Assembly: GCA_027923505.1 (NCBI GenBank)
Contig: BROI01000017.1
Location: 124,001-188,000, forward strand
Reading direction: 5' to 3'
Origin: Mayamaea pseudoterrestris
Lineage: Eukaryota; Bacillariophyta; Bacillariophyceae; Sellaphorales; Sellaphoraceae
DNA length: 64,000 nucleotides
Part shown: piece after piece, positions 1-10,200 of the stretch
Numbering within the stretch: the stretch's first letter is position 1
How the letters are laid out: each line of letters begins with the position of its first letter
The notes under the pieces: generated by a model
Database searches by the model: none
What the model was told of the DNA's origin: nothing
Seen by the model: only the letters and a program-made list of their open reading frames with translations
Translations under genes and position numbers: made by a program

Positions 1-715
1 TGCAACTCACGCGCTTGCTTGCACTCTAACGTCCCTCGTCCCTCGCCCCAACAGAGAGGAGCATATTCAGCGCAAGATTGATACAGTCGTCGTGGAAGCC
101 AAAGCGAAAATGGCCAAGGGAGACAAGAAAGGTACGAAAGGAAAGAATCATGAAAATGCAGCATGGATGCTTTACTTTACTGCCTATAATATTTGCGCGT
201 TTGACGGACGAGACGACGAGACTGACTCTTGATCATGCAATCTCTGTACAGGCGCTCTTGCATGCATGAAGCGCAAGAAAATGTTTGAAGCCGAGTATGA
301 CAAGATTCAAAACATCAAAATGACATTGGAGACGCAGGTGATTGGTTTGGAGTCGGCGGCACAGAATGCCGAAACCTTTAAAGCCATGGCGCAGGGAACG
401 AGTGCCATGCAAAAGATTAGAACCGAAATTGATGTTGATCAAGCAGAAGACATTATGGAAGGCGTACGAGAGGAGATGGAGCTGGCGGGCGAGATTAATC
501 TTGCCATTTCGGGAGCGGTTGACATGACAGATGAGGACGAGCTCATGGCGGAACTCAATGCGTTGGAGACGGCCGACCTGGAGGCTGAGCTACTTGCGCC
601 ACCAATGACTGGTTTGGAAACGCTACCGACGGTACCCGATTCGAAGATGCCAAAACTTGCAAAGAAGGAGGAGGATGACATGAAGGCGTTGGAAGCGGAG
701 TTGGCCGCGTTGTAG
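1..715 (+). CDS. SNF7: Snf7/CHMP4-type ESCRT-III subunit, 5' end outside the window
   Basis: Core filament-forming subunit of ESCRT-III, which bends and cuts membranes in multivesicular-body sorting and related scission. Two exons are visible: about 55-131 (after an AG at 53-54) and 252-715, separated by a GT-AG intron at 132-251. The join gives EEHIQRKIDT...KGDKKGALACMKRKK, the basic helix hairpin typical of Snf7, followed by the LETQ and AETFKAMAQG segments of helix 3. The acidic C-terminal half ends in EEDDMKALEAELAAL, which resembles the MIM1 motif bound by Vps4 MIT domains. Only the first helix region is missing, lying before position 1. CHMP4/Snf7 fits better than CHMP2/3 because of the KKGALACMKRKK segment; the exact paralogue is inference. 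Confidence 0.9.
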
Positions 716-925
716 ATGGACGACACTTGGTTGAAGTGACGCGAGTACGAGACGATCGGATGAGATTGAAACGGAATTGCTGCGTTTTGTAGACCATAGT
801 ATGATTAATTTGACCTTTTTATTATTATAAAAAGTCAAGTCTAATGATTTATTATATACATTTCACGTCTCAAGAGTCTACGCTCGGCAAAGAAATTCGA
901 TCCACTCCACGCCATTCACGCTGGC

Positions 926-2083
926 TCACGCCACGTATCCCTCATCCGCCAGCAGCACTTGCGCCATATTGCCTGGTGGACCATTATCTTGACTCCGCCA
1001 ATGGCTATTGTCATTGACAGCAGCAGATTCGTGGATAATCCCCAAATATGGATGCCAGGTCGCATGTACTTTGCGCGGAAGCAGCATGCTGGCGGCAATC
1101 CGCGACAGTTCAAACTGCGACGGCACAAACGGCGGCCGGGAAAGCTTCATGCCGACGCGCGAAATCTCCTTGAGCGTCAATGAACCTTTGCGTCCGTTGC
1201 AAATTTTGCAGCAGGCGACGCTGTTCTCCCAGTTCAAGCGTCCACCAAGGCATCGAGGCAAAACATGATCCAGCGAAAGATCCTTGCTATTGAATTGAAC
1301 GTTGCAGTATTGGCAGCGATACTCGTCTCGCAAAAAGACGTTTCGTTTCGTAAACGCCGGCGAATGCTTGTGCAAATATTTTTGCGTTGGAACATAGTCG
1401 CGCAAGGCAATCACCGAGGGAAGTCGCACGGCAACGTTGGCGGATCGAATGGTGATATTCGGATAAACGTCCACGACAGTCACCTTTTCCGCGAATACAG
1501 CCTTGACTGCTTCCTGCCAGTGCCAGAGACTCAGTGGCAAATATGACATTGGTTGGTAGTCGGCGTTCAATACCAAAACGGTGCGGCCGTCGAGGCTCTG
1601 CGTACAAGAGGTGCTTGAGGCAGCCGCTCCGCTGTAGTCCCCCTCCATTTTCATCTTTCGAAACAAATTGGAAGATCCGCGCAGATATTGCGAAACATGA
1701 AAGTCGGAAAATCCTTCTTCCGATGGATTTGCTGCATTGGATGAATCGACCCATTTCTTTTTGTTCTTTGGCCCATTCTTCTTTTTGGATCGAGGAGGCA
1801 ACGACGTAGACGGACGCTTACCGGAAGCTTGATTTGATTCATCATCTGTATTAATTGCTGATTGAGCTGCTTGAACAACAAGAGTAAGAAATAACTTGAG
1901 TTAACTCAATGTGCCTGGCGTCGGAATTGTTTCGAATGCAATTCAGTAGTGAAACGTACCAAGCAATTTCAATGTAGCGTCTCGCGGAGAGCTATGAGAC
2001 ACTTGAAACGCGTTCGCCACGCCTTGACTTGATAATTGGAGACTCATCATTGACATCAAGAAGAAAATGCCATTGTTCGTCAT
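926..2083 (-). CDS. Plastid-targeted HNH endonuclease-domain protein (2 exons)
   Basis: HNH (beta-beta-alpha metal) nuclease-family protein of about 354 aa; substrate unknown. Exon 1 is 2083-1960, the intron about 1959-1867 (GTACGT...CAG), exon 2 1866-926. The long frame in exon 2 has no ATG at its upstream end (only a TTG near 1801), so the start must lie upstream. The spliced start MTNNGIFFLMSMMS...GVANAF|QVSH reads as an ER signal peptide with an ANAF cleavage motif, the plastid-entry signal of diatoms. A basic linker follows (RSKKKNGPKNKKK). The HNH core is complete: CQYC, LDHVLPRCLGG, N and CKICNGRK, i.e. two structural CxxC pairs around the catalytic DH. Similar HNH proteins occur in cyanobacteria and plastid-bearing algae. 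An acceptor 3 nt upstream would add one Ala. Confidence 0.85.
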
Positions 2084-2562
2084 GGTCGCTGCAGTCGGAG
2101 AATCTCGGAACGGAATCTGAATCCAAAATAAAGTTTGCCAAAAAAATTTCGCAAGCAATCTGCTGGCGTCTCTGTGAAACAAGTCCTTCCAGCAGCTCCT
2201 TCCAATATCACTACTACTAGTTGCAAAGCTATTACAGCACTAGTAGACGTCGACACTTGAAGAAACAGCTTGTTGGCGTCTTCGACGAGGCCGAACAAGA
2301 TCCGAAGGAACTTGCGAACAATCTCGATGAGCCCTCGTGACGTGTCCCGGTGAGTCGTGATACGACAGCAGCTAGCTACTGCTAGCCAGAAGCTTCCTCA
2401 TCACATTTAATCTTGTGATCTAACCAACAGTTTGACCATCCATATGACCAGATTATGGTTGAACTAGTTGTTAATGAGTGCGCTCTGCTCTGAAGTACCA
2501 GAGGCTGATGGCTTTAAGCTATTTTTCAAATCCACAGTTAGCAGGCACACTCCATACCTAAA
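2084..2562. other. Intergenic, no feature recognised
   Basis: About 480 bp upstream of the HNH gene and downstream of the small - strand ORF. It must hold the HNH promoter. I see no long ORF, tRNA or repeat shared with the neighbouring arrays. Confidence 0.5.
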
Positions 2563-2853
2563 TTAGCCTAATTGGGATCTGCCGCTCTGCTGCAGGCTCA
2601 TCTTCATCTCCTCCAATAGCATTGCTTTAAACATGCTGAGCATCTTCTTGGCGTCATTCTGAATATCAAACTCTTCCGCTAGCTCCGTGTGATTGCGAAT
2701 CGTCCGCAAGAGCAGCTCGGGATCGGTTGAATCGCACAACAACCCCAATCGCTTTTCGTTCTTTCCTGCGCCATTAACCACATACAATTTCGCCACTTTC
2801 TTCGCTTGGAAATCAACGCGAGGGATCAACGGGATTGGCGCTTGCGTCTCCAT
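2563..2853 (-). CDS. Small orphan ORF, 96 aa
   Basis: An ATG-started frame of 96 codons that I do not recognise. The product begins METQAPIPLIPRVDF, has a short strand-like stretch (AKLYVVNGAGKNEKRLGLLCD) and a helical acidic/Met-rich tail (AKKMLSMFKAMLLEEMKMSLQQ). The composition looks like a folded small domain rather than random sequence, but the ORF sits at the edge of the repeat block. It could be a real orphan gene or an exon of a decayed mobile-element ORF. No introns, targeting peptide or partner gene are evident. Confidence 0.3.
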   Translation of the reverse strand: METQAPIPLIPRVDFQAKKVAKLYVVNGAGKNEKRLGLLCDSTDPELLLRTIRNHTELAEEFDIQNDAKKMLSMFKAMLLEEMKMSLQQSGRSQLG

Positions 2854-3069
2854 GACCAAGATTGTCGTCTATCTGCATGCAGAGTGCTACACCTAGTCAT
2901 GAGACGTAAAGGTCATAGGCAAAACGTGCAATTATAATGTATGCCATGGGCTCAACCGTCGGGACCGTTCGGAAGAATATCGGCGGGCCTCGGTGTCTCT
3001 CCTAAGACTCACTGGTCCGGCAGTCGGCTCCTTTACTCCTAGCTAAACGAGTACCGTTGCGTCATAATC

Positions 3070-3720
3070 TTTCATAGCCAAACAGGATTGATGGAACAAG
3101 ACTACAATTGGGGGTATATCTGGAAGGCCATGCACTATAGCACCATGGAGCTGGTTCCTGTGTGGATGTCTTATATGCCCTCCCATACCATAGCTGCTAA
3201 AAATCAGCTATGGATGATTTTTATGCACCAATCTCATCGCAAGCATGTCCCCAAGCATAGCCTAACAGGATTGATGGAGCAAGACAACAATTAGGGTAAT
3301 GTTTGGATGCCATGCACTGTAGCACCATGAAGCTGGTTCCTGTGTGGATGGCTGGATTGCCCTCCCATACCATAAATGCTAGGAATCAGCTATGGATGAT
3401 ATTTATGCATCAATCTCACCGCAAGCACGTCCCCAAGCATAGCCAAACATGATTGATGGAGCAAGACTACAATGGGCGGGTAGGTTTGGAAGGCCATGCA
3501 CTGTAGCACCATGGAGCTGGTACCTGTGTGGATATCTGGATTGCCCTCCCACACCGTAGCTGCTAGGAATCAGCTATGGATGAATTTCTGCACCAATCTC
3601 ACCGCAAGCATGTCCCCAAGCATAGCCAAATGGAATTGATGGAGTAAGACTACAATTGGGGGTAGATTTGGAAGGCCATGCACTGTAGCACCATGGAGCT
3701 GGTTCCTTTGTGAATTGCCC
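3070..3720. repeat. 183-bp tandem repeat, about 3.6 copies
   Basis: The block beginning GGATTGATGGA..AAGACTACAA recurs near 3085, 3268, 3451 and 3634, giving a period of 182-183 bp with roughly 90% similarity between units. Landmarks in each unit are GCACCATGGAGCTGGT, the AGCTGCTA..ATCAGCTATGGATGA segment and CAAGCA(T/C)GTCCCCAAGCATAG. The fourth copy breaks off at about 3717 and runs directly into inverted copies of the 169-bp satellite. No coding content is supported. Confidence 0.9.
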
Positions 3721-4195
3721 CTATAACATGCCCTGCATAAGCCCGAATCACACCAGAATGGTGCCAACATCATTATTCAGTCTGCGCTACAAGATGGCAT
3801 GCCTGGCTGGTGTCTCAGTAGACTGCAATGTGACTGGTGAGAAATTCTCACCAGTCTCAGCCCACAGATGCTGTGACGTATAATTGCCCCTATAACATGC
3901 CCTGTATACACCCAAATTACACCAGAATGGTGCCAACATCATTATTCAGCTTGCGCTACAAGAAAAACTGCCTGGCTGGTCCCTCAGTAGACGGCATTGT
4001 GACTGTTGACAACTTGTCACCAGTCTCAGCCAGCAGATGCTGTTATTTTCAAATGCCCTACCTAGAGCCATGTGCATGCCCAAATCAAGCCAGAATGGTG
4101 CTAACATCCTTATTGCAGGTGCGCTACAAGAAAATTTGCCTGGCTTGTCCCTTAGTAGACTGCAATGTGATTGGTGACAGCTAACCAATATGTTG
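3717..4195 (-). repeat. Three diverged, inverted copies of the 169-bp satellite
   Basis: The reverse complement of the main satellite is recognisable three times (CACCAGAATGGTGCCAACATC at about 3750 and 3921, a variant near 4090), period about 170 bp. These units are far more diverged than the main array and lie opposite to it. They carry longer versions of the central palindrome: a perfect one at 3832-3856 and a near-perfect one at 4001-4025. They look like old copies left at the array margin. Confidence 0.85.
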
Positions 4196-4500
4196 GTTAA
4201 AGATGGCAATGCTTCAAATGATGGGTCGGCCAAAGTTCTCTGCCTTTTGGTTGTGGAAGGAATTTTTTAAGAGTTTCTTTTACTAGCCTGGCAGGTACCA
4301 ATCTTACATGACATACACGATCAAAGCCTACATTATATGCTAGCTTACAATCATCAAATCTGTACTAGTATACGAGTTTGCTGCAGAGTACTACCGGTAG
4401 GATATGGACCGGGAGTCGAAGGATTGGATAGTGCCTATGGTAGCAGCGCGTCGGCCAAAAAGTACTACCGGTAGCCACTATCATCTTTTTAGCAACCTTA
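4196..4500. other. Unique spacer with a repeated 14-mer palindrome core
   Basis: About 300 bp without coding potential between two repeat blocks. The 14-mer AGTACTACCGGTAG, containing the perfect palindrome CTACCGGTAG, occurs at 4387-4400 and again at 4461-4474, 74 bp apart. Function is unknown. Confidence 0.5.
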
Positions 4501-7203
4501 CACTATCTGAGCCTGGATGCAAATTGTGAGTTCACAGTCAAGTACCTACCTGTTCCTTTTACACTAATCACCAGGGTAAGTTTGAGTTGGGTGGTGGCTG
4601 GCAGGGAAATGTTTACAGTCAATGAAACACACTCAATAGCCCTAGCCATGTGCCAGCCAGCTTCAATCTGAGTCTCTTCGGTTGCTAGGCTTTGATCCCG
4701 AAACTTTGAGCAATCAGTTACAGCGCTGGGAGCAGTATGTAGCGCAATGATTTGCAGCAGCAATCTCACAATGGTACTAACCAGTAATGCTGCAGAGTGA
4801 GGCCGACGTAATATGTACGTCTGGCGGTTGCTCGCAACGGTGCGCGTTCGTACACGCAGGATGCCATCTGTCGTGGTTTTACCTTCAAACTACCTCCAGA
4901 AAACGCCAGGAATGTTGTGGTTCGGCATGAGTTGGGTGGTGCTGTGCTGCAGGAAAATGAGATAAAACACACTCAACAGCGCATAAGCCATGTGCCAGCT
5001 CAGCTTCATCTCAGGAGTGTTCATAGACTGGACTAGGAAGATGTAAATGCCTTACCGGCAAGGCCATGTTCTACGGATGCAGACGATGTGCATATATTTC
5101 CACGACCACTGGTACCTTCAAACCCTCGGACGAATGACAACTGGGAGGTCGGAGTACGACAGGTAATTTACCGCATGTATGAAATCAACAATAGCCATGC
5201 CAGCGCCATGCTTCATGAGTCTCGCGGTCGCGACGCATTCATAAGGATGCAGGATGTGCAATCCATTCAATGGTATACCTACAACTCCTCCAGTAAAATG
5301 GCCGGGGTTGGGTGAGGTTTGGTAATGGCTGGCAGACACAACAATTTCAGCTATTCAAACACACTCAATAGCCATAGCCCCGGGCCATCCAGCTTCAATA
5401 TGAGTCTCTGCGGTTGCTAGGCATGCACATAGGATGCAGGATGTGCAATCTAATCAATGGTGTACCATTAAACCCTCCAGAAAAATGACTGGGGTTGGGT
5501 ACAGCAACGTTTTCAGCTATTCAAATACAAACACACTCACTAGCCATGAGCCAGCCTGCTTCAATATGAGTCTCTGCGGTTGCTAGGCATGCATAAAGGA
5601 TGTAGGATGTGCAATCCATTCCATGGTTTACCTTCACACCCTCCAGTAAAATGACCGGGGTTGGGTTTTCAGCTATTCAAATACAAACACACTCACTAGC
5701 CATGAGCCAGCCTGCTTCAATATGAGTCTCTGCGGTTGCTAGGCATGCATAAAGGATGTAGGATGTGCAATCCATTCCATGGTTTACCTTCACACCCTCC
5801 AGTAAAATGACCGGGGTTGGGTATGGTTTGGTGGTGGCTGGCAGGCACAACGGTTTCAGCTATTCAGACACACTCAATAGCCATAGCCATGTGCCAGCAA
5901 GCTTCAATCTGAGTCTCTGCGGTTGCTAGGCATGGAATAAATATGCAGGATGTGCAATCCATTCAATGGTATACCTTCAAACCCTCCAGAAAAATGACTG
6001 GGGTTGGGTTCAGCAACAGTTTCAGCTATTCAGATACAAACACACTCAATAGCCATAGCCATGAGCCAGCCAGCTTCAATATGAGTCTCTGCAGTTGCAA
6101 GGCATGGAATATGAATGTAGGATGTGCAATCTGTTCGAATGGTATACCTTTACACCCTCCAGTAAAATGACCGGGGTTGGGTGGGGTTTGGTGGTCAGCA
6201 GGCACATTGGTTTTAGCTATTCAAACACACTCAATTGCCATATCCATGTACCAGCCAGCTTCAATACGAGTCTCTGCGGTTGCTAGGCATGCATAAAGGA
6301 TACAGGATGTGCAATCCATTCAAGGGTATACCTACAACTTCTCTCCAGTAATATGACCGGGGTTGGGTTCGGCATGGGTCCAGCTACTCAAATATAAACA
6401 CACTCAATAGCCATAGCCACATGCCAGCCAGCTTCAATCTGAGTCTCTGCGGTTGCTAGGCAAGCATAAAGGATGCAGGATGTGCAATCCATTCAACGGT
6501 ACACCTTCAAACCCTCCAGTAAAATGACCGGGGTTGGGTTCAGCCATGGTTTCAGCTATTCAAATACAAACACACTCAATAGACATAACCATGAGCCAGC
6601 CTGCTTCAATATGAGTCTCTGCGGTTGCTAGGCATGCATAAAGGATGTAGGATTTGCAATCCGCTCAATGGTTTACCTTCACACCCTCCAGTAAAATGAC
6701 CATGGTTGGGTGGGGTTAGGTGGTGGCTGGCAGGCACATTGGCGTCAGCTATCCAAACACACTCAATAGCCATAGCCATGGGCCATCCAGATTCAATATG
6801 AGTCTCTGCGGTTACTAGGCATGCATAAAGGATACAGGATGTGCAATCCATTCAATGGTATTCCTACACCTCCTCCAGTAAAATGACTTGGGTTGGGTTC
6901 GGCATGGGTCTAGCTACTCAAATATAAACACACTCAATAGCCATAGCCACATGCCAGCCAGCTTTAATCTTAATCTCTGCGGTTGCTAGGCATGCATAAA
7001 GGATGCAGGATGTGCAATCCATTCAATGGTATACCCTCAAACCCTCCACTAAAATGACCGGTGTTGGGTTCAGCCTTGGTTTCAGCTATTCAAATACAAA
7101 CACACTCAATAGCCATGTCCATGGGCCAGCCTGCTTCAATATGAGTCTTATGAGTCTCTACGGTTGCTAGGTATGAATTAAAGATCTTGGATGTGCAATC
7201 CAT
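4500..7203 (+). repeat. Second tandem-repeat family, variable unit of about 156-187 bp
   Basis: The landmark GAGTCTCTGCGGTTGCTAGGCA (or a close variant) occurs near 4670, 5217, 5402, 5568, 5724, 5911, 6083, 6268, 6441, 6613, 6800, 6970 and 7152. Spacings are mostly 156-187 bp and fall into a shorter and a longer class, because a TGGTGGCTGGCAGGCA segment is present in only some units. Other landmarks are CACACTCAATAGCCATAGCC, GATGTGCAATCCATTCAATGG and AAATGACCGGGGTTGGGT. Copies before about 5200 are degenerate. The block ends abruptly at about 7203, inside the CAATCCATTCAATGG landmark, where the 169-bp satellite starts. Confidence 0.9.
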
Positions 7204-10200
7204 TCAATGGGGCTTGCTGTAGGGCGTATGATTGTCACGGCATCTGTGGGCTGAGACTGGTGACAAGTTGTCACCAAATACATTGCCATCCCCTGAGACA
7301 CCAGCCAAGCCTACCATCTTGTAGCGCAGCTTGAATATTGAAGTTGGCACCATTCTGGTGTATTTTGGGCACCTACAGGGCTTGCTGTAGGGGCGTTTGA
7401 ATGTCACAGCATCTGCGGGTTGAGACTGGTGACAAGTTGTCACCAAATACATTGCCATCCCCTGAGACACCAGCCAAGCCTACCATCTTGTAGCGCAGCT
7501 TGAATAATGATGTTGGCACCATTCTGGTGTATTTTAGGCACCTACAGGGTTTGCTGTAGGGCGTTTGAATGTCACGGCATCTGTTTGCTGAGACTGGTGA
7601 CAAGTTGTCACCAAATACATTGCCATCCCCTGAGACACCAGCCAAGCCTACCATCTTGTAGCACAGCTTGAATAATGAAGTTGGCACCAATCTGGTGTAT
7701 TTTGGGCACCTACAGGGCTTGCTGTAGGGGCGTTTGAATGTCACGGCATCTGCGTGCTGAGACTGGTGACAAGTTGTCACCAAATACATTGTTATCCCCT
7801 GAGACACCAGCCAAGCCTACCATCTTGTAGCGCAGCCTGAATAATGTAGTTGGCACCATTCTATTGTATTTTGGGCACCTACAGGGCTTGCTGTAGGGGG
7901 GTTTGAATATCATGGCATCTGCGGGCTGAGACTGGTGACAAGTTGTCACCAAATACATTGTTATCCCCTGAGACACCAGCCAAACCTACCATCTTGTAGC
8001 ACAGCCAGAATAATGCTGTTGGCACCATTCTGGTGTATTTTGGGCACCTACAGGGCTTGCTGTAGGGGCGTTTGATTGTCACGGCATCTGCGGTCTGAGA
8101 CTGGTGACAAGTTGTCACCAAATACATTGCCATCCCCTGAGACACCAGCCAAGCCTACCATCTTGTAGCGCAGCTGGAATAATGATGTTGGCACCATTCT
8201 GGTGTACTTTAGGCACCTACATGGCTTGCTGTAGGGGCGTTTGAATGTCACGGCATCTGCGGGTTGAGACTCAAGTCCCATCCCCTGAGACACAGCCAGC
8301 TGTAGCGCAGCTTGAAATGATGTTGGCACCATTCTGGTGATGGCACCCACCTACAAGTTGTCACCAAATACATTGCCATCCCCTGAGACACCAGCCAAGC
8401 CTACCATCTTGTAGCGCAGCCTGAATAATGATGTTGGCACCTTTCTGGTGTACTTTGGGCTACTACAGGGCTTGCTGTAGGGGCGTATGATTGTCACGGC
8501 ATCTGTTTGCTGAGACTGGTGACAAGTTGTCACCAAATACATTGCCATCCCATGAGACACCAGCCAAGCCTACCATCTTGTAGCGCAGCCTGAAAAATGA
8601 AGTTGGCACCATTCTGGTGTATTTTGGGCACCTACAGGGCATGCTGTAGGGGCGTTTGAATGTCACGGCATCTGTAGGCTGAGACTGGTGACAAGTTGTC
8701 ACCAAATACATTGCCATCCCCTGAGAAACCAGCCAAGCTGACCATCTTGTAGCGCAGCTGGAATAATGATGTTGGCACCATTCTGGTGTATTTTGGGCAC
8801 CTACAGGGCTTGCTGTAGGGGCGTTTGAATGTCACGGCATCTGCGGGTTGAGACTGGTGACAAGTTGTCACCAAATACATTGCCATCCCCTGAGACACCA
8901 GCCAAGCCTACCATCTTGTAGCGCAGCCTGAATAATGATGTTGGCACCATTCTGGTGTATTTTGGGCACCTACAGGGCTTGCTGTAGGGGCGTTTGAATG
9001 TCACGGCATCTGCGGGCTGAGACTGGTGACAAGTTGTCACCAAATACATTGCCATCCCCTGAGACACCAGCCAAGCCTACCATCTTGTAGCGCAGCCTGA
9101 ATAATGATGTTGGCACCATTCTGGTGTATTTTGGGCACCTACAGGGCTTGCTGTAGGGGCGTTTGAATGTCACGGCATCTGCGGGCTGAGACTGGTGACA
9201 AGTTGTCACCAAATACATTGCCATCCCCTGAGACACCAGCCAAGCCTACCATCTTGTAGCGCAGCCTGAATAATGATGTTGGCACCATTCTGGTGTATTT
9301 TGGGCACCTACAGGGCTTGCTGTAGGGCGTTTGAATGTCACGGCATCTGCGGGCTGAGACTGGTGACAAGTTGTCACCAAATACATTGCCATCCCCTGAG
9401 ACACCAGCCAAGCCTACCATCTTGTAGCGCAGCCTGAATAATGATGTTGGCACCATTCTGGTGTATTTTGGGCACCTACAGGGCTTGCTGTAGGGGCGTT
9501 TGAATGTCACGGCATCTGCGGGCTGAGACTGGTGACAAGTTGTCACCAAATACATTGCCATCCCCTGAGACACCAGCCAAGCCTACCATCTTGTAGCGCA
9601 GCCTGAATAATGAAGTTGGCACCATTCTGGTGTATTTTGGGCACCTACAGGGCTTGCTGTAGGGGCGTTTGAATGTCACGGCATCTGTGGGCTGAGACTG
9701 GTGACAAGTTGTCACCAAATACATTGCCATCCCCTGAGACACCAGCCAAGCCTACCATCTTGTAGCGCAGCCTGAATAATGATGTTGGCACCATTCTGGT
9801 GTATTTTGGGCACCTACAGGGCTTGCTGTAGGGGCGTTTGAATGTCACGGCATCTGCGGGCTGAGACTGGTGACAAGTTGTCACCAAATACATTGCCATC
9901 CCCTGAGACACCAGCCAAGCCTACCATCTTGTAGCGCAGCCTGAATAATGATGTTGGCACCATTCTGGTGTATTTTGGGCACCTACAGGGCTTGCTGTAG
10001 GGGCGTTTGAATGTCACGGCATCTGCAGGCTGAGACTGGTGACAAGTTGTCACCAAATACATTGCCATCCCCTGAGACACCAGCCAAGCCTACCATCTTG
10101 TAGCGCAGCCTGAATAATGATGTTGGCACCACATGGCATCCGCTATGACACACCCTACGCTGAATATGATGTTGGCACCATTCTGGTGTATTTTGGGCAC

